Assembly (NCBI RefSeq): GCF_000317145.1
Contig: NC_019697.1
Location: forward strand, 992,001 to 1,056,000
Length of the DNA: 64,000 bases
Direction of reading: 5' to 3'
Source of the DNA: Chamaesiphon minutus PCC 6605
Lineage (GTDB): Bacteria; Cyanobacteriota; Cyanobacteriia; Cyanobacteriales; Chamaesiphonaceae
Within the stretch, counting starts at the first letter, position 1; each line of letters starts with the position of its first letter. The notes beneath the pieces were generated by a model, which had not been told where the DNA came from, ran no database searches, and saw nothing but the letters and a program-made list of their open reading frames with translations. Below are positions 45,855 to 54,413 of this stretch, piece after piece. The position numbers were made by a program, and so were the translations under genes.

Positions 45855-46075
45855 AGATTTACTTCGCGCCCTGGAGATCGATCTCTGAGGTTAGCAAAAT
45901 CATCTTCGTCGGCGAAGACTCCCTCTTCCTCTAGTATGGCTCTCATCCGTTGCAAGCTATGCCAGAGTTCGTTACCCCGCTGTTCTTCTCGCTGTTGCCG
46001 GATTAACTCAATGAGGTTATCTTGCTCTTCTACAGATAGGGCTATGACAGAATCAACGATTTCTTGAAAAACCAT
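45851..46075 (-). CDS. VapB-like antitoxin
   Basis: 74 residues, acidic, first gene of the three-gene chain. An N-terminal helical part (VDSVIALSVEEQDNLIELIRQ) of the addiction-module type and a C-terminal acidic tail (EEEGVFADEDDFANLRDR) suited to binding VapC. The ribosome site and promoter lie in 46076-46146, before the repeat region. Confidence 0.75.
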   Translation of the reverse strand: MVFQEIVDSVIALSVEEQDNLIELIRQQREEQRGNELWHSLQRMRAILEEEGVFADEDDFANLRDRSPGREVNL

Positions 46076-46146
46076 TATTTTAGCTCCTTAAATTTGCCTG
46101 TATGGTCTGTATTGTACCAAAAACGATACAGATCCGCAAGATTTCA

Positions 46147-46349
46147 TCGGATCGAATTCCCTGCAAAATCCCCTCCCAGGAGGGGTGCCCAACGGGCGGG
46201 GTGGGTAAAATCCCCGCCACTCACAAATAACCTCCCAACTATCTTTCCGATCGATCGAATTAGCTCGATTTGGACGTATTTAGGGTTGACAAGTGCTAGC
46301 GAAGATCTACCCACCCCGCCCTGCGGGCACCCCTCCCAGGAGGGGATTT
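46147..46349. repeat. inverted pair of AATCCCCTCC-type repeats
   Basis: About 45 bp beginning AAAATCCCCTCCCAGGAGGGG at 46157 and an inverted near-copy ending at 46349 (complement of AAAATCCCCTCCTGGGAGGGG) enclose about 100 bp of non-coding DNA. The same unit flanks the MITE at 35077-35290. It supplies the spurious 5' extension of the transporter frame. Confidence 0.6.
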
Positions 46350-46490
46350 TTAAGGCTAGTACTCAGCGTCTATCTGCCAATTTGGAATAGCCACATCGAT
46401 TTTAGCCATCAGATCGAAAATCTACCGCCAATTCTTAATTGGTTTCTCAGGGGAAACTCAGGTTGGTGGTTTAAAATCGAGATCGATCTG

Positions 46491-47567
46491 ATGCCGCGAC
46501 TCCCAGCACTGATGATGCCATCTAGCTCCTACCGACTGAAGCAATTTACCAATCGCATCCCCGGACAAGTCTATCTCTGGCTGGCTGTGCCGATTTTTGG
46601 GGCTTCTAGTGCCCTGACGCGCAAGATTACCGAAATTGGCGCGATGAATTTTGTCGGCGGACACAATCCGATCTCGCTGTGCAACGTGTTGTTTGTGGGC
46701 AATCTGTGCGCGTTGTTGGTATTAGTTACCATCCATCGATCGCAATGGAATCGCGCGACTCTAAGTCGCATCTCGCAGCGAGAATGGGTGAGTTTAGTTG
46801 TAGTGGCGATCTTAGCTGGCGCACTGGCTCCAGGCTTGATTTTTCAAGCACTAGCCTGGACTCCTGTGACTAATGTAGTATTGCTCGGTCGATTGGAACC
46901 GCCCTTAACCTTGGCGTTATCGATCTGGCTGCTGCGCGAGCGTGTAGATAAATGGGAATTTCTAGGGGCAATTATCGCTTTCGTGGGGGTCGTACTCACA
47001 GTCGTCCTACAACCCGCACGGGCGAATATGCTGCCGATTATGGGCTTGTCAACGGGGTGGGGGGAAATACTGACGGTGTTAGGGGCGATTGCGTTAGCCA
47101 TAGCCACGATCGTCGGCAAACAGCGACTTGCCAGAGTACCATTAGGCATCTACAACACCGTGCGGACGGGATTGGGCACACTGGTATTTTTCTGTGTTGC
47201 CTTGAGTTTATACGGTCGTTACCATTTTACCGATGTTCTCTCGCCATTTCTGTGGCAATGGATGTTGTTATACGGTGCGATTATTGTCGTCGTGGGACAA
47301 TCGTTTTGGACTGCGGGTTTGCGTGCTTCATCGGTGGCGACAGCATCGATCGTCGGTTCGTTTACGCCGATCTTTGGGATTTTAGCTGCTTATTTAATTT
47401 TGGGTGAAGTGCCTACCCACGCTCAATATATCGGCGGAAGTGTTATTTTATTAGGCGTGATTTTGAGTCTGGTAGGTATTAAGAAGCGAGCCAATTGTCG
47501 GCAACGAGTCGGTGCTGTCGATCTAGAACAATCGATCGAATCCAAAATGGGATTCAAAGGAATTTAG
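46491..47567 (+). CDS. EamA/DMT-family transporter
   Basis: 358 residues from ATG 46491; the frame starts at 46293 but that part is translated repeat. Ten membrane segments in two EamA halves (WLAVPIFGASSALTRK ... RLEPPLTLALSIWLLRE and ILTVLGAIALAIATIVGK ... FTPIFGILAAYLILGE). Substrate unknown, typically metabolite export. Ends 5 bp before the kinase remnant's ATG. Confidence 0.88.
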   Translation: MPRLPALMMPSSSYRLKQFTNRIPGQVYLWLAVPIFGASSALTRKITEIGAMNFVGGHNPISLCNVLFVGNLCALLVLVTIHRSQWNRATLSRISQREWVSLVVVAILAGALAPGLIFQALAWTPVTNVVLLGRLEPPLTLALSIWLLRERVDKWEFLGAIIAFVGVVLTVVLQPARANMLPIMGLSTGWGEILTVLGAIALAIATIVGKQRLARVPLGIYNTVRTGLGTLVFFCVALSLYGRYHFTDVLSPFLWQWMLLYGAIIVVVGQSFWTAGLRASSVATASIVGSFTPIFGILAAYLILGEVPTHAQYIGGSVILLGVILSLVGIKKRANCRQRVGAVDLEQSIESKMGFKGI

Positions 47568-47572
47568 CAAAC

Positions 47573-48241
47573 ATGACGATCGATCTTCCTGGCTATCAAG
47601 CGATTGAAAAATTCTATGAAAGCTCTAGATCGGTGCTGTACCGAGCGCGACGCTGTGCGGATCTCGTACCTGTCATCCTCAAAATAGCCGATCGAGAATC
47701 TCGATCGCCCGCAGATATCGACAGGTTTCAGTTGGAATACGACATTTTGCGAAGCTTAAATATTGAAGGTATAGTTACAACTTATGGTTTAGAAACTTAT
47801 CGAGAAAATTCTGTTATCGTTCTCGAAGATTTTGGTGGTAAATCTCTCCAAATGTGGCTGAGCGAGCGCACATTCAATCTAGGAGAATTTCTATATTTAG
47901 CAATTAGGCTAACATCAATTTTAGGCGAAATTCATCAACACAACATTATTCACAAGGATATTAATCCATCTAATATCGTCTTCAATCCCACCACGGGACA
48001 GGTAAAGATTGTCGATTTTGGACTCGCCACCATCCGATCGCCAGAAACCCCCCTAGTTCGCGATCCCAATTTGCTCGAAGGTACCCTAGCTTACATTTCC
48101 CCAGAGCAGACAGGGCGCATGAATCGATCGATCGATTATCGAACTGACTTCTATTCATTAGGGGTGACATTTTATCGATTGTTGTGCGCTCGTCCGTCAA
48201 CCAAAATCTATTCTATGTACGCCATTAATTTATCAAGCTAA
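47573..48241 (+). pseudogene. Ser/Thr kinase domain, N-terminal remnant of a giant multi-domain kinase
   Basis: 222 codons. Lys in ILKIADRES, catalytic loop IIHKDINPSNIVFNP, DFG in VKIVDFGLA, then AYISPEQTGRMNRSIDYRTDF, the typical start of cyanobacterial kinase-ATPase-GAF-histidine kinase proteins of about 1800-2000 residues. After TFYRLLC the frame is lost. In the frame of the downstream kinase gene the sequence resumes as RQPKSILCTPLIYQAKRAGI, the end of a GAF domain. About 1000 codons with the AAA-type ATPase are therefore missing. Confidence 0.8.
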
Positions 48242-48377
48242 GCGTGCGGGAATTCTGTATTTAGAAAATAATTTAACGACTGAAGCTTTTACCCCTCAGC
48301 GATTAGAAATTATCCAGTTTCTGTCCGTTCAAGCAGCAATTTCTCTCGATAATGCTCAACTCTATAATCAACTAGAA

Positions 48378-50006
48378 TTGCGCGTGCAGCAACGCACGAT
48401 TGGGCAAAGCCCACGCTTCGCGAACGAATTAACCCAGACAAACGATAGACTCCAAGCCGAAATTTTAGAACGCCAAAAATCCGAACAAATCCTCAGATCG
48501 ATCGTCGCTGGCACGGTTTCCGCCACTGGTGTAGACTTCTTTCGATCGCTCGTTCGCTCCCTCGCAGATGCGCTCGACGTTCGTTATGCCTTCATCAGCG
48601 AGTGCATGGATGCGCCACCCACTCGCGTGCGGAGTTTTGCCTTTTGGCAGGGCAATGAATTTGGTAACGAGTTCGAGTACGATCTGTACGGTACGCCCTG
48701 CGAAAGGATTATTGGCAGTAATAGCTATCAGTGTTTCCCCGCCCAGATTCAAGCTTTGTTTCCCGCAGAAAAAGCTGAATTCGAGGAAATGGAAGCACAG
48801 AGTTATGCTGGCATTCCATTATTGACTTCGACAGGCAAACTGTTGGGACATCTGGCGGTACTAGATGACAAAGAAATGGCATCTAACGATCGCAATCAGG
48901 CAATTCTAGAGATTTTTGCAGCACGGGCGGCGGCGGAGATGGAACGTCTGCAAGTCGAAGATGCCCTACGAGTTTCGGAAACCAAGTTCTCGACAGCGTT
49001 TCGCTCCTCTCCAGATGCGATCGCCATTAGTACTCTCGACAATGGGACTTACCTCGAAATCAACGATCGTTGCTTGCAGATGCTGGGATATCGCCGCGAA
49101 GAAATGCTCGGACGCAGTACGCTAGAACTGGGAGTGTGGGCTAATCCAGCCGATCGAGACTCGATCTCTCAACAACTACAGCAGCAAGGCACAGTCAGCA
49201 ATCTAGAGATCTGGTTTCGCCGTAAATCGGGGGAGATTTTCCCCACGTTGTTTTCTGCCGAGGCAATTTATTTAGAAGACGAACCATGCTTATTAGCAGT
49301 AGCGGCGGATATTACCCTACTCAAACAAGCCGAAAAAGCGTTAGCCAGACTAGCCGAAATTGGCGAACTAGCCGCCACGATCGTCCATGAGGTACGAAAT
49401 CCCCTCACCACGATTTTGATGGGCTTAAATGCCTTTAAAAAGCTGCAACTCTCCGAGCGATTTCAAGAATATCTCGCTCTATCCTTAGACGAAGCCGATC
49501 GACTGCAACGTTTACTGAGCCAGATTTTACTGTATTCCAAACCCCAAACACTCGATCGATCCGAACTGGAACTAAATAGTTTCATTTTAGAAACTTTAGG
49601 CACCTTACAAACTATCCCTACGGCTTCGGGAAAACAGCTAGAATTTATCCCGAATAACGAACCGATTTATGTGTTAGTCGATCGAGATAAGTTCAAGCAG
49701 GTTATCGTTAATTTAATAACTAATGCCTGCGAAGCGAGCGATATCGGTGATGTTATTACCACTAAACTAGATCGAACCGAAGATCGCCGCGTTTGTCTGC
49801 AAATTCATAATGGTGGTATGCCGATTCCTGCCGATATTTTGCCACGATTGACACAGCCTTTTTTCACAACTAAAGCCAGTGGTACGGGATTGGGTTTAGC
49901 GATCGTCAAACGCATTGTCGAAGCTCACGATGGTGAGTTTCGGATTGAGTCTGGGGAGGAAATTGGCTCGATCGTTACAGTCAAACTGCCAATAATGTTG
50001 TCCTAG
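48378..50006 (+). CDS. GAF-PAS sensor histidine kinase, C-terminal part of the collapsed giant kinase
   Basis: About 540 residues; the listed start is a TTG and the frame is open upstream to about 48212, so the true start is uncertain. GAF at about 40-195, PAS at 200-315 (FSTAFRSSPDAIAISTLDNG), HisKA with VHEVRNPLTTIL, HATPase with NLITNACEAS and TKASGTGLGLAIVKR. An in-frame insert (IGQSPRFAN, 48399-48425) corresponds to a repeat-like ATTGGGCAAAGCCCACGC sequence inside the linker RVQQRT...ELTQTNDRLQ. It may still be expressed as a soluble kinase. Confidence 0.7.
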   Translation: MRVQQRTIGQSPRFANELTQTNDRLQAEILERQKSEQILRSIVAGTVSATGVDFFRSLVRSLADALDVRYAFISECMDAPPTRVRSFAFWQGNEFGNEFEYDLYGTPCERIIGSNSYQCFPAQIQALFPAEKAEFEEMEAQSYAGIPLLTSTGKLLGHLAVLDDKEMASNDRNQAILEIFAARAAAEMERLQVEDALRVSETKFSTAFRSSPDAIAISTLDNGTYLEINDRCLQMLGYRREEMLGRSTLELGVWANPADRDSISQQLQQQGTVSNLEIWFRRKSGEIFPTLFSAEAIYLEDEPCLLAVAADITLLKQAEKALARLAEIGELAATIVHEVRNPLTTILMGLNAFKKLQLSERFQEYLALSLDEADRLQRLLSQILLYSKPQTLDRSELELNSFILETLGTLQTIPTASGKQLEFIPNNEPIYVLVDRDKFKQVIVNLITNACEASDIGDVITTKLDRTEDRRVCLQIHNGGMPIPADILPRLTQPFFTTKASGTGLGLAIVKRIVEAHDGEFRIESGEEIGSIVTVKLPIMLS

Positions 50007-50112
50007 AAATATCCGATCGTACCTCTAGGCAGATTGTTGCTGCTCGTGCCCGTTGTTACTGTGACAGTTATATATTAACTGTGGGCAGTGCTCCCTACAT
50101 TTTTACTACTTC

Positions 50113-50367
50113 TTAATCAACAGGATACAGAGCCTCTTGCAATTGCAGTTCAGAATACTTTTTCAAGCCTTCGAGATCCTTAATTTGAAGAGCGCGAGTC
50201 CATTTAATGATACCGAGCAGCTTTGCAGGCACATGAAAAGGTTTCTGGTAAGTATTAACAAAGTTTAACGTGACTTCTGTCTGGTTTTCGGAAGTAGAAT
50301 GTAGGTCAAAGTCAAGATATGGCGTGTGTTGAAGTCTGGTCAAGCCAGTAGGGTGGGCATTGCCCAC
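50113..50367 (-). pseudogene. C-terminal fragment of an SRPBCC-like protein
   Basis: The frame shows TPYLDFDLHSTSENQTEVTL, FVNTYQKPFHVPAKLLG and ALQIKDLEGLKKYSELQL, with the strand-helix ending of SRPBCC/polyketide-cyclase folds. The first half is absent; the frame begins in a GGGCAATGCCCACC repeat. Family call tentative. Confidence 0.4.
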
Positions 50368-50517
50368 AGACCATTTTCGATTGAATAATATAAATATTTT
50401 GGTTTGTTAATATCGATGGATTAGTGAAAAGATTGTTCGACCGCATGACGTACAGTAGGTAATCGAATCAAACATTTCAAAGTCTTTTTGCTTTGGTTGC
50501 ATACTACATATAGTGCA

Positions 50518-50637
50518 AAATTGAGTTTATCGATCGTCAAACGGATTGTTGAAGCTTACGATGGGGAGTTTACGATCGAGTCGGGGGAGGAGATTGGATC
50601 GATCGTCACAGTTCAACTACCAAAGATGTTGTCTTAG
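50518..50637 (+). repeat. diverged duplicate of the 3' end of the histidine kinase gene
   Basis: Reads SIVKRIVEAYDGEFTIESGE then EIGSIVTVQLPKMLS and a stop, parallel to AIVKRIVEAHDGEFRIESGE with EIGSIVTVKLPIMLS at 49902-50006. The match continues about 15 bp past the stops. About 630 bp separate the copies, with the SRPBCC fragment between. A leftover of a tandem duplication. Confidence 0.75.
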
Positions 50638-50701
50638 AAATACCTCGGATCGTATCTCTCGATTTTCATCTATCTCAACTCTAATTTAGAGCATATTATG
50701 T

Positions 50702-51067
50702 ATGGCATCAGACTCGAACTTTGTTGAATACGTCTGCGATTGTCTCAATGGAGCGGGGCAAGTCTCATTCAAAAAAATGTTTGGTGAATATGCGATCTAC
50801 TGCGATGGGAAAGTTGTCGCGCTGGTTTGCGATAACCAACTATTTGTCAAGCCGACTGCTGCTGGTCGAGCGGCGATGCTCCAAGGGAGCTGCGATGCGA
50901 TCGATAGTATCGTAGAAGCACCCCCATATTCAGGTGCGAAACCATACTTCCTCATTGGCGAACAACTAGACAATCGAGAGTGGCTGTCAAATCTGATTCG
51001 ATTAACAGCAAACGAGCTTCCGCTTCCGAAACCAAAGAAACCAAAATCTAAAAAAGAAAAAATATGA
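50702..51067 (+). CDS. TfoX N-terminal domain protein
   Basis: 121 residues: FVEYVCDCLNGAGQVSFKKM, FGEYAIYCDGKVVALVCDNQ, LFVKPTAAGR and APPYSGAKPYFLIGEQLDN are classical TfoX_N. Lysine-rich tail. Single-domain proteins of this type have no firm function; full-length TfoX/Sxy regulates competence in gammaproteobacteria. Overlaps the next gene by 4 bp. Confidence 0.88.
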   Translation: MASDSNFVEYVCDCLNGAGQVSFKKMFGEYAIYCDGKVVALVCDNQLFVKPTAAGRAAMLQGSCDAIDSIVEAPPYSGAKPYFLIGEQLDNREWLSNLIRLTANELPLPKPKKPKSKKEKI

Positions 51068-51456
51068 AATTTGGCTACACCATTGTCTACGTTTCCTCAG
51101 TTGCCGATGCACTAACCTTTTACAAGGAGGCATTTGGCTTTGAAACGCGCTTTTTACATGAGTCTGGTCAGTATGGTGAGTTAAACACTGGCGAAACAGT
51201 GCTGGCTTTTGCCTCACATGCTATGGGTGAAATGAATCTTGACGGACGCTATCAAAAATCCGATCTCAATGCTCCGCCTTTGGGAGTTGAATTGGCATTC
51301 GTCACCGATGACGTAGCCTCATCCTATGCCAAGGCGGTGGCCGCTGGTGCGATTTCCGTCAAGGAGCCGACCGCAAAGCCTTGGGGTCAGGTGGTTGCAT
51401 ACGTTCGGGCGATCGAAGGCTCGTTAATCGAACTCTGCTCCCCGATCGGCGGCTAA
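51064..51456 (+). CDS. VOC (glyoxalase/bleomycin-resistance) superfamily protein
   Basis: 130 residues, translationally coupled to the TfoX gene (ATGA). Two beta-alpha-beta-beta-beta modules: YTIVYVSSVADALTFYKEAFGFETRF and ELAFVTDDVASSYAKAVAAGA, metal-ligand candidates at the usual places including the Glu in GSLIELCSP. Substrate unknown. Confidence 0.88.
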   Translation: MKFGYTIVYVSSVADALTFYKEAFGFETRFLHESGQYGELNTGETVLAFASHAMGEMNLDGRYQKSDLNAPPLGVELAFVTDDVASSYAKAVAAGAISVKEPTAKPWGQVVAYVRAIEGSLIELCSPIGG

Positions 51457-51467
51457 CAATCTCACTA

Positions 51468-51800
51468 TCATAATGGCAGTAAAGCATTAATATGTCGCCG
51501 CACCAAGTATTGTTGTTGCTCTGCCGAGAACTGTTCGGGGCAGATGACAACTCCAGTACCAATACCATCCACTAGGGCGATTAGTGCATTGGCTTCGGTG
51601 GTTAGATCGAGATCGGCTCGGATCGACTTGGCTGTCTGTAAGTCAGCTAATTCTTGATAAATAATCTGCCGTAAGCAGTCATAACGTTTTCGATGTTCCC
51701 GAACTAGTTGTTCGCGCCCGATCGAATAACCCAAAAACGCCATCCAAACTTTCCAATCGTCTCTGTCAATTTCCTTCAACGGTAGAGCGACAAAAATCAA
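51468..51800 (-). pseudogene. TetR-type regulator, C-terminal domain only
   Basis: 110 codons: EIDRDDWKVWMAFLGYSIG, YDCLRQIIYQELADLQ, TEANALIALVDGIGTGVVI and a short end, typical of the BetI-like TetR C-terminal domain. No helix-turn-helix precedes it; upstream of 51800 the frame is lost in AT-rich DNA. Confidence 0.7.
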
Positions 51801-51860
51801 TGTAACTACTTTTTATCCAAATATCTTGAGTTAATAGATCGATTTGGGCACAGTTGCCAA

Positions 51861-52304
51861 CTATCGTAATGTCGAGATTTTACTCTGTGTGGATTGGTCA
51901 TCAACCTCGATCTCGCGTTCGCGGAGCGTCTCTTTTGGAGAATCAATTCCCTGCGCTCTGAAAGCCTCCACCTCATGAAAATGATCTCCAGCCCAGTTGC
52001 ACAGAGTTTTTAATGGCTGTACCAGCGTCTCACCGAGTGTAGTCAGTGAATACTCAACCATCGGCGGGACAACCGGATACACCTTGCGATCGATTAACCC
52101 GCTACTTTCCAAACTTCGCAGAGTTTGAGTCAACATTTTTTGAGACACGCCACCAATTTGACGATGCAATTCGCTGTACCGTCTCGTCTCTCGCGACAAG
52201 GCGAGGATGACTAGCGCAGTCCACTTATCGGCAATTAAGTCGAGAATTTTGCGGACATCAGCATTTTGGTCGAGAACGCAGGGTCGGGAGGATGGTTCGG
52301 TCAT
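51861..52304 (-). CDS. HxlR family transcriptional regulator
   Basis: 147 residues from ATG 52304 (GTG three codons upstream is possible). N-terminal Cys (PCVLDQ) and winged helix LDLIADKWTALVILALSRET, RRYSELHRQIGGVSQKMLTQ, SSGLIDRKVYPVVPPMVEYS. The last 35 residues are partly encoded by a repeat (GCGTTCGCGGAGCGTCTC on the plus strand, 51908-51943). Divergent from the SDR gene, its probable target. Confidence 0.9.
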   Translation of the reverse strand: MTEPSSRPCVLDQNADVRKILDLIADKWTALVILALSRETRRYSELHRQIGGVSQKMLTQTLRSLESSGLIDRKVYPVVPPMVEYSLTTLGETLVQPLKTLCNWAGDHFHEVEAFRAQGIDSPKETLREREIEVDDQSTQSKISTLR

Positions 52305-52309
52305 ATTAC

Positions 52310-52338
52310 GCACTTTTAGGTGTGTATAGCACTTTTAA
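52310..52338. promoter_or_regulatory. candidate HxlR operator: two GCACTTTTA sites 20 bp apart
   Basis: GCACTTTTA at 52310-52318 and 52330-52338, start-to-start 20 bp (about two helical turns). They lie in the HxlR-SDR divergent region, the first covering the HxlR start region. Confidence 0.45.
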
Positions 52339-52441
52339 GTACATACTTGCTTCCTAGATTGTAGCCTGTTATTAATAAAGGTGCATCAGAACGAATGGTT
52401 AATCTGATGCAGTCAATCTATGATTCAGTGGGAGTTTTGAG

Positions 52442-53224
52442 ATGATTAATCTGACAGGAAAAGTCGCGATCGTTACAGGCGGCACTTCAGGAATCGGTCG
52501 GGCGGCAGCGATCGCCTATGCCCAACAAGGAGCTAAGGTAGTGGTGGCAGGTCGCCGAGTTGCCGAAGGTGAAGAAACTGTCCGAATGATTAAAGCAGTA
52601 AGGGGTGATGCTATCTTCGTCCAAACCGATGTCACGCAAGCATCAGCGGTCAAAGCAACGATCGATCGAGCCGTTAGTACTTTTGGTCGTATCGATATTG
52701 CGTTTAACAACGCTGGTGTCTTCGGTGAAAGTGCCTCGTTGCTCGACCAGACAGACGATGAATACGATCGAATGATGAACGCCAACGTCAAAAGTGTTTG
52801 GTTGTGTATGAAATATGAGATCGCGCAGATGATCGAGCAGGGAAATGGTGCGTTCGCCTCTGGCGGCACTACGTGCATCGTCAATACTGCATCGATTCTA
52901 GCGACGATCGCCATGCCAAATATCCCGCTCTATGTCGCCAGCAAACATGCTGTAGTGGGTTTAACCAAAGCTACCGCGCTTCAATATGCCAAATCGGGTA
53001 TCCGCGTCAATGCTGTATCTCCAGGCGCGATTGCCACAGAAATGATCGAACAAGCCACTGGCGGGCAAGATGAAGCAAAAGCATATATGGCGGGATTGCA
53101 TCCGATCGGTCGGTTGGGCAAACCTGAGGAGATTGCTAATGCTGTGCTGTGGTTATCTTCAGATGCAGCTTCGTTTGTCACTGGTGAGACGTTAATGGTT
53201 GACGGTGGGTTTGTAGCTCAGTAA
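52442..53224 (+). CDS. short-chain dehydrogenase/reductase (classical SDR)
   Basis: 260 residues. TGGTSGIGRAAAIA (NAD(P) binding), NNAG motif, catalytic Ser in VNTASILA and YVASK with Tyr and Lys, PGAIATEM, and the ending GETLMVDGGF. An Arg in VVVAGRR suggests NADP preference. Substrate unknown; expression probably controlled by the divergent HxlR regulator. Confidence 0.92.
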   Translation: MINLTGKVAIVTGGTSGIGRAAAIAYAQQGAKVVVAGRRVAEGEETVRMIKAVRGDAIFVQTDVTQASAVKATIDRAVSTFGRIDIAFNNAGVFGESASLLDQTDDEYDRMMNANVKSVWLCMKYEIAQMIEQGNGAFASGGTTCIVNTASILATIAMPNIPLYVASKHAVVGLTKATALQYAKSGIRVNAVSPGAIATEMIEQATGGQDEAKAYMAGLHPIGRLGKPEEIANAVLWLSSDAASFVTGETLMVDGGFVAQ

Positions 53225-53285
53225 TCTCGATCGAGTTGTACCGATCTGAAGGGAAGAGAAGCTAAAATTTTTGGAGTAGCACTAA

Positions 53286-53600
53286 ATGTTTACAGGTCAC
53301 AATTCTCAATTCTGGGACGATCGTTATGGTGAGACAAATTACGCCTACGGAACGAAGCCAAATCGATTTCTGACCGAGCAACAGTATTGGCTCAAACCTG
53401 AGATGAAAACTCTAGTTGTGGGTGATGGAGAAGGACGAAACGGTGTCTGGCTGGCGACACAGGGACTGGATGTTTTGTCGATCGATCTGTCGCCAGTGGG
53501 GTTAGCAAAAGCCCAAGCCTTGGCAACTCAGCAACAGGTACAGCTTCAAACTCGCTGTGCCGATCTTACGACAATAATTTTGAGTGTAGCTAGCAGGTAG
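53286..53600 (+). pseudogene. SAM-dependent methyltransferase, truncated after motif II region
   Basis: NSQFWDDRYGETNYAYGTKP, TLVVGDGEGRNGVWLATQGL (SAM motif I) and LSIDLSPVGLAKAQALA match the first half of TehB-like methyltransferases of about 200 residues. After CADL the sequence no longer fits and stops at 104 codons. The second half is absent. Confidence 0.65.
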
Positions 53601-53759
53601 GATGATTCACGATCCTGGCGATCGAGTAATAATTCTTGAAAATAGTGTTGAGATCGATTTCTAGTTCGCGATCGACAAGTGACTAACTAAATTACACTCA
53701 CAACTTTCTCAAGATTCTCATCTAGTCTATAGATACGATTAGAGATCTAGAGTCATCAC

Positions 53760-54179
53760 ATGATATTGCTCAGAAGCATTGCCATCTGGCTAATTTTTAT
53801 CGTTATTGAAAGCATCAATGGCACGATTCGCACTCTTTGGCTAGTGCCATTGCTGGGCGATCTGCGGGCGCATCAAATTTCCTTTGTGACCGGATCGCTG
53901 CTAATTCTGACGATCGCGACCATTTTTGTGCGTTGGTTGAAGATCTCTAGTTTGTCTCAATCGATTGGTGTGGGAGTCCTATGGATGTTGCTGACGTTAG
54001 TTTTTGAGGTCGTATTGGGACGTTTTGCATTTGGCTATTCGTGGGCACAAATCGCCGCTGACTATAATTTATTTCAAGGTAGATTGATGTCGCTCGGTTT
54101 AGTGCTACTCGTATTAGCACCGCTCATTGCTACCAAAATTAGGGATGGTTCGATCGTTGGTGGAACCTACCAGCGGTAA
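53760..54179 (+). CDS. four-span membrane protein of unknown function
   Basis: 139 residues, hydrophobic throughout with four likely spans (SIAIWLIFIVIESING, ITGSLLILTIATIFV-like, GVGVLWMLLTLVFEVVLGR, LMSLGLVLLVLAPLIATKI). A TCTCA repeat with irregular spacing followed by TAGTCTATAG at 53706-53732 resembles the class II promoter element at 54361. Confidence 0.65.
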   Translation: MILLRSIAIWLIFIVIESINGTIRTLWLVPLLGDLRAHQISFVTGSLLILTIATIFVRWLKISSLSQSIGVGVLWMLLTLVFEVVLGRFAFGYSWAQIAADYNLFQGRLMSLGLVLLVLAPLIATKIRDGSIVGGTYQR

Positions 54180-54265
54180 TCGCCGCCCGCACCTTTTCTC
54201 ACGATAGGATTGCGCTTTCGATCGAGCCGGAGCGACTTACAGCGGTTGGCAATTTATTCTCGGTC

Positions 54266-54299
54266 AGATCCCCCACTTCTTGGAAGAAGTCGGGGATCT
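54266..54299. repeat. imperfect palindromic repeat
   Basis: AGATCCCCCACTTCTT and AGAAGTCGGGGATCT face each other across GGA. This is a dispersed cyanobacterial intergenic repeat type. The rest of 54180-54360 shows nothing else. Confidence 0.5.
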
Positions 54300-54360
54300 T
54301 GTGTACATCACCAACCTGAAAAGTTCTGTATTCGCGATCGTGACTGACGACTTATTTTAA

Positions 54361-54400
54361 ATCCTCACGAGTTCCTCACAATATTCAACTAGTCTATTCA
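54361..54400 (+). promoter_or_regulatory. class II direct-repeat promoter element, copy 1
   Basis: CCTCACGAGTTCCTCA at 54363-54378 (half-sites CCTCA 11 bp apart), followed by a TAGTCTATTC -10-like block. The 16-bp core is identical at 61011 and 63299. It lies 130 bp before ATG 54493. Confidence 0.55.
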
Positions 54401-54413
54401 TATAAAAAACAAC

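Noticed and set aside
46064-46390. 108-codon ORF before the DMT transporter
   Set aside because: Translation of the AATCCCCTCC repeats; no protein-like features.
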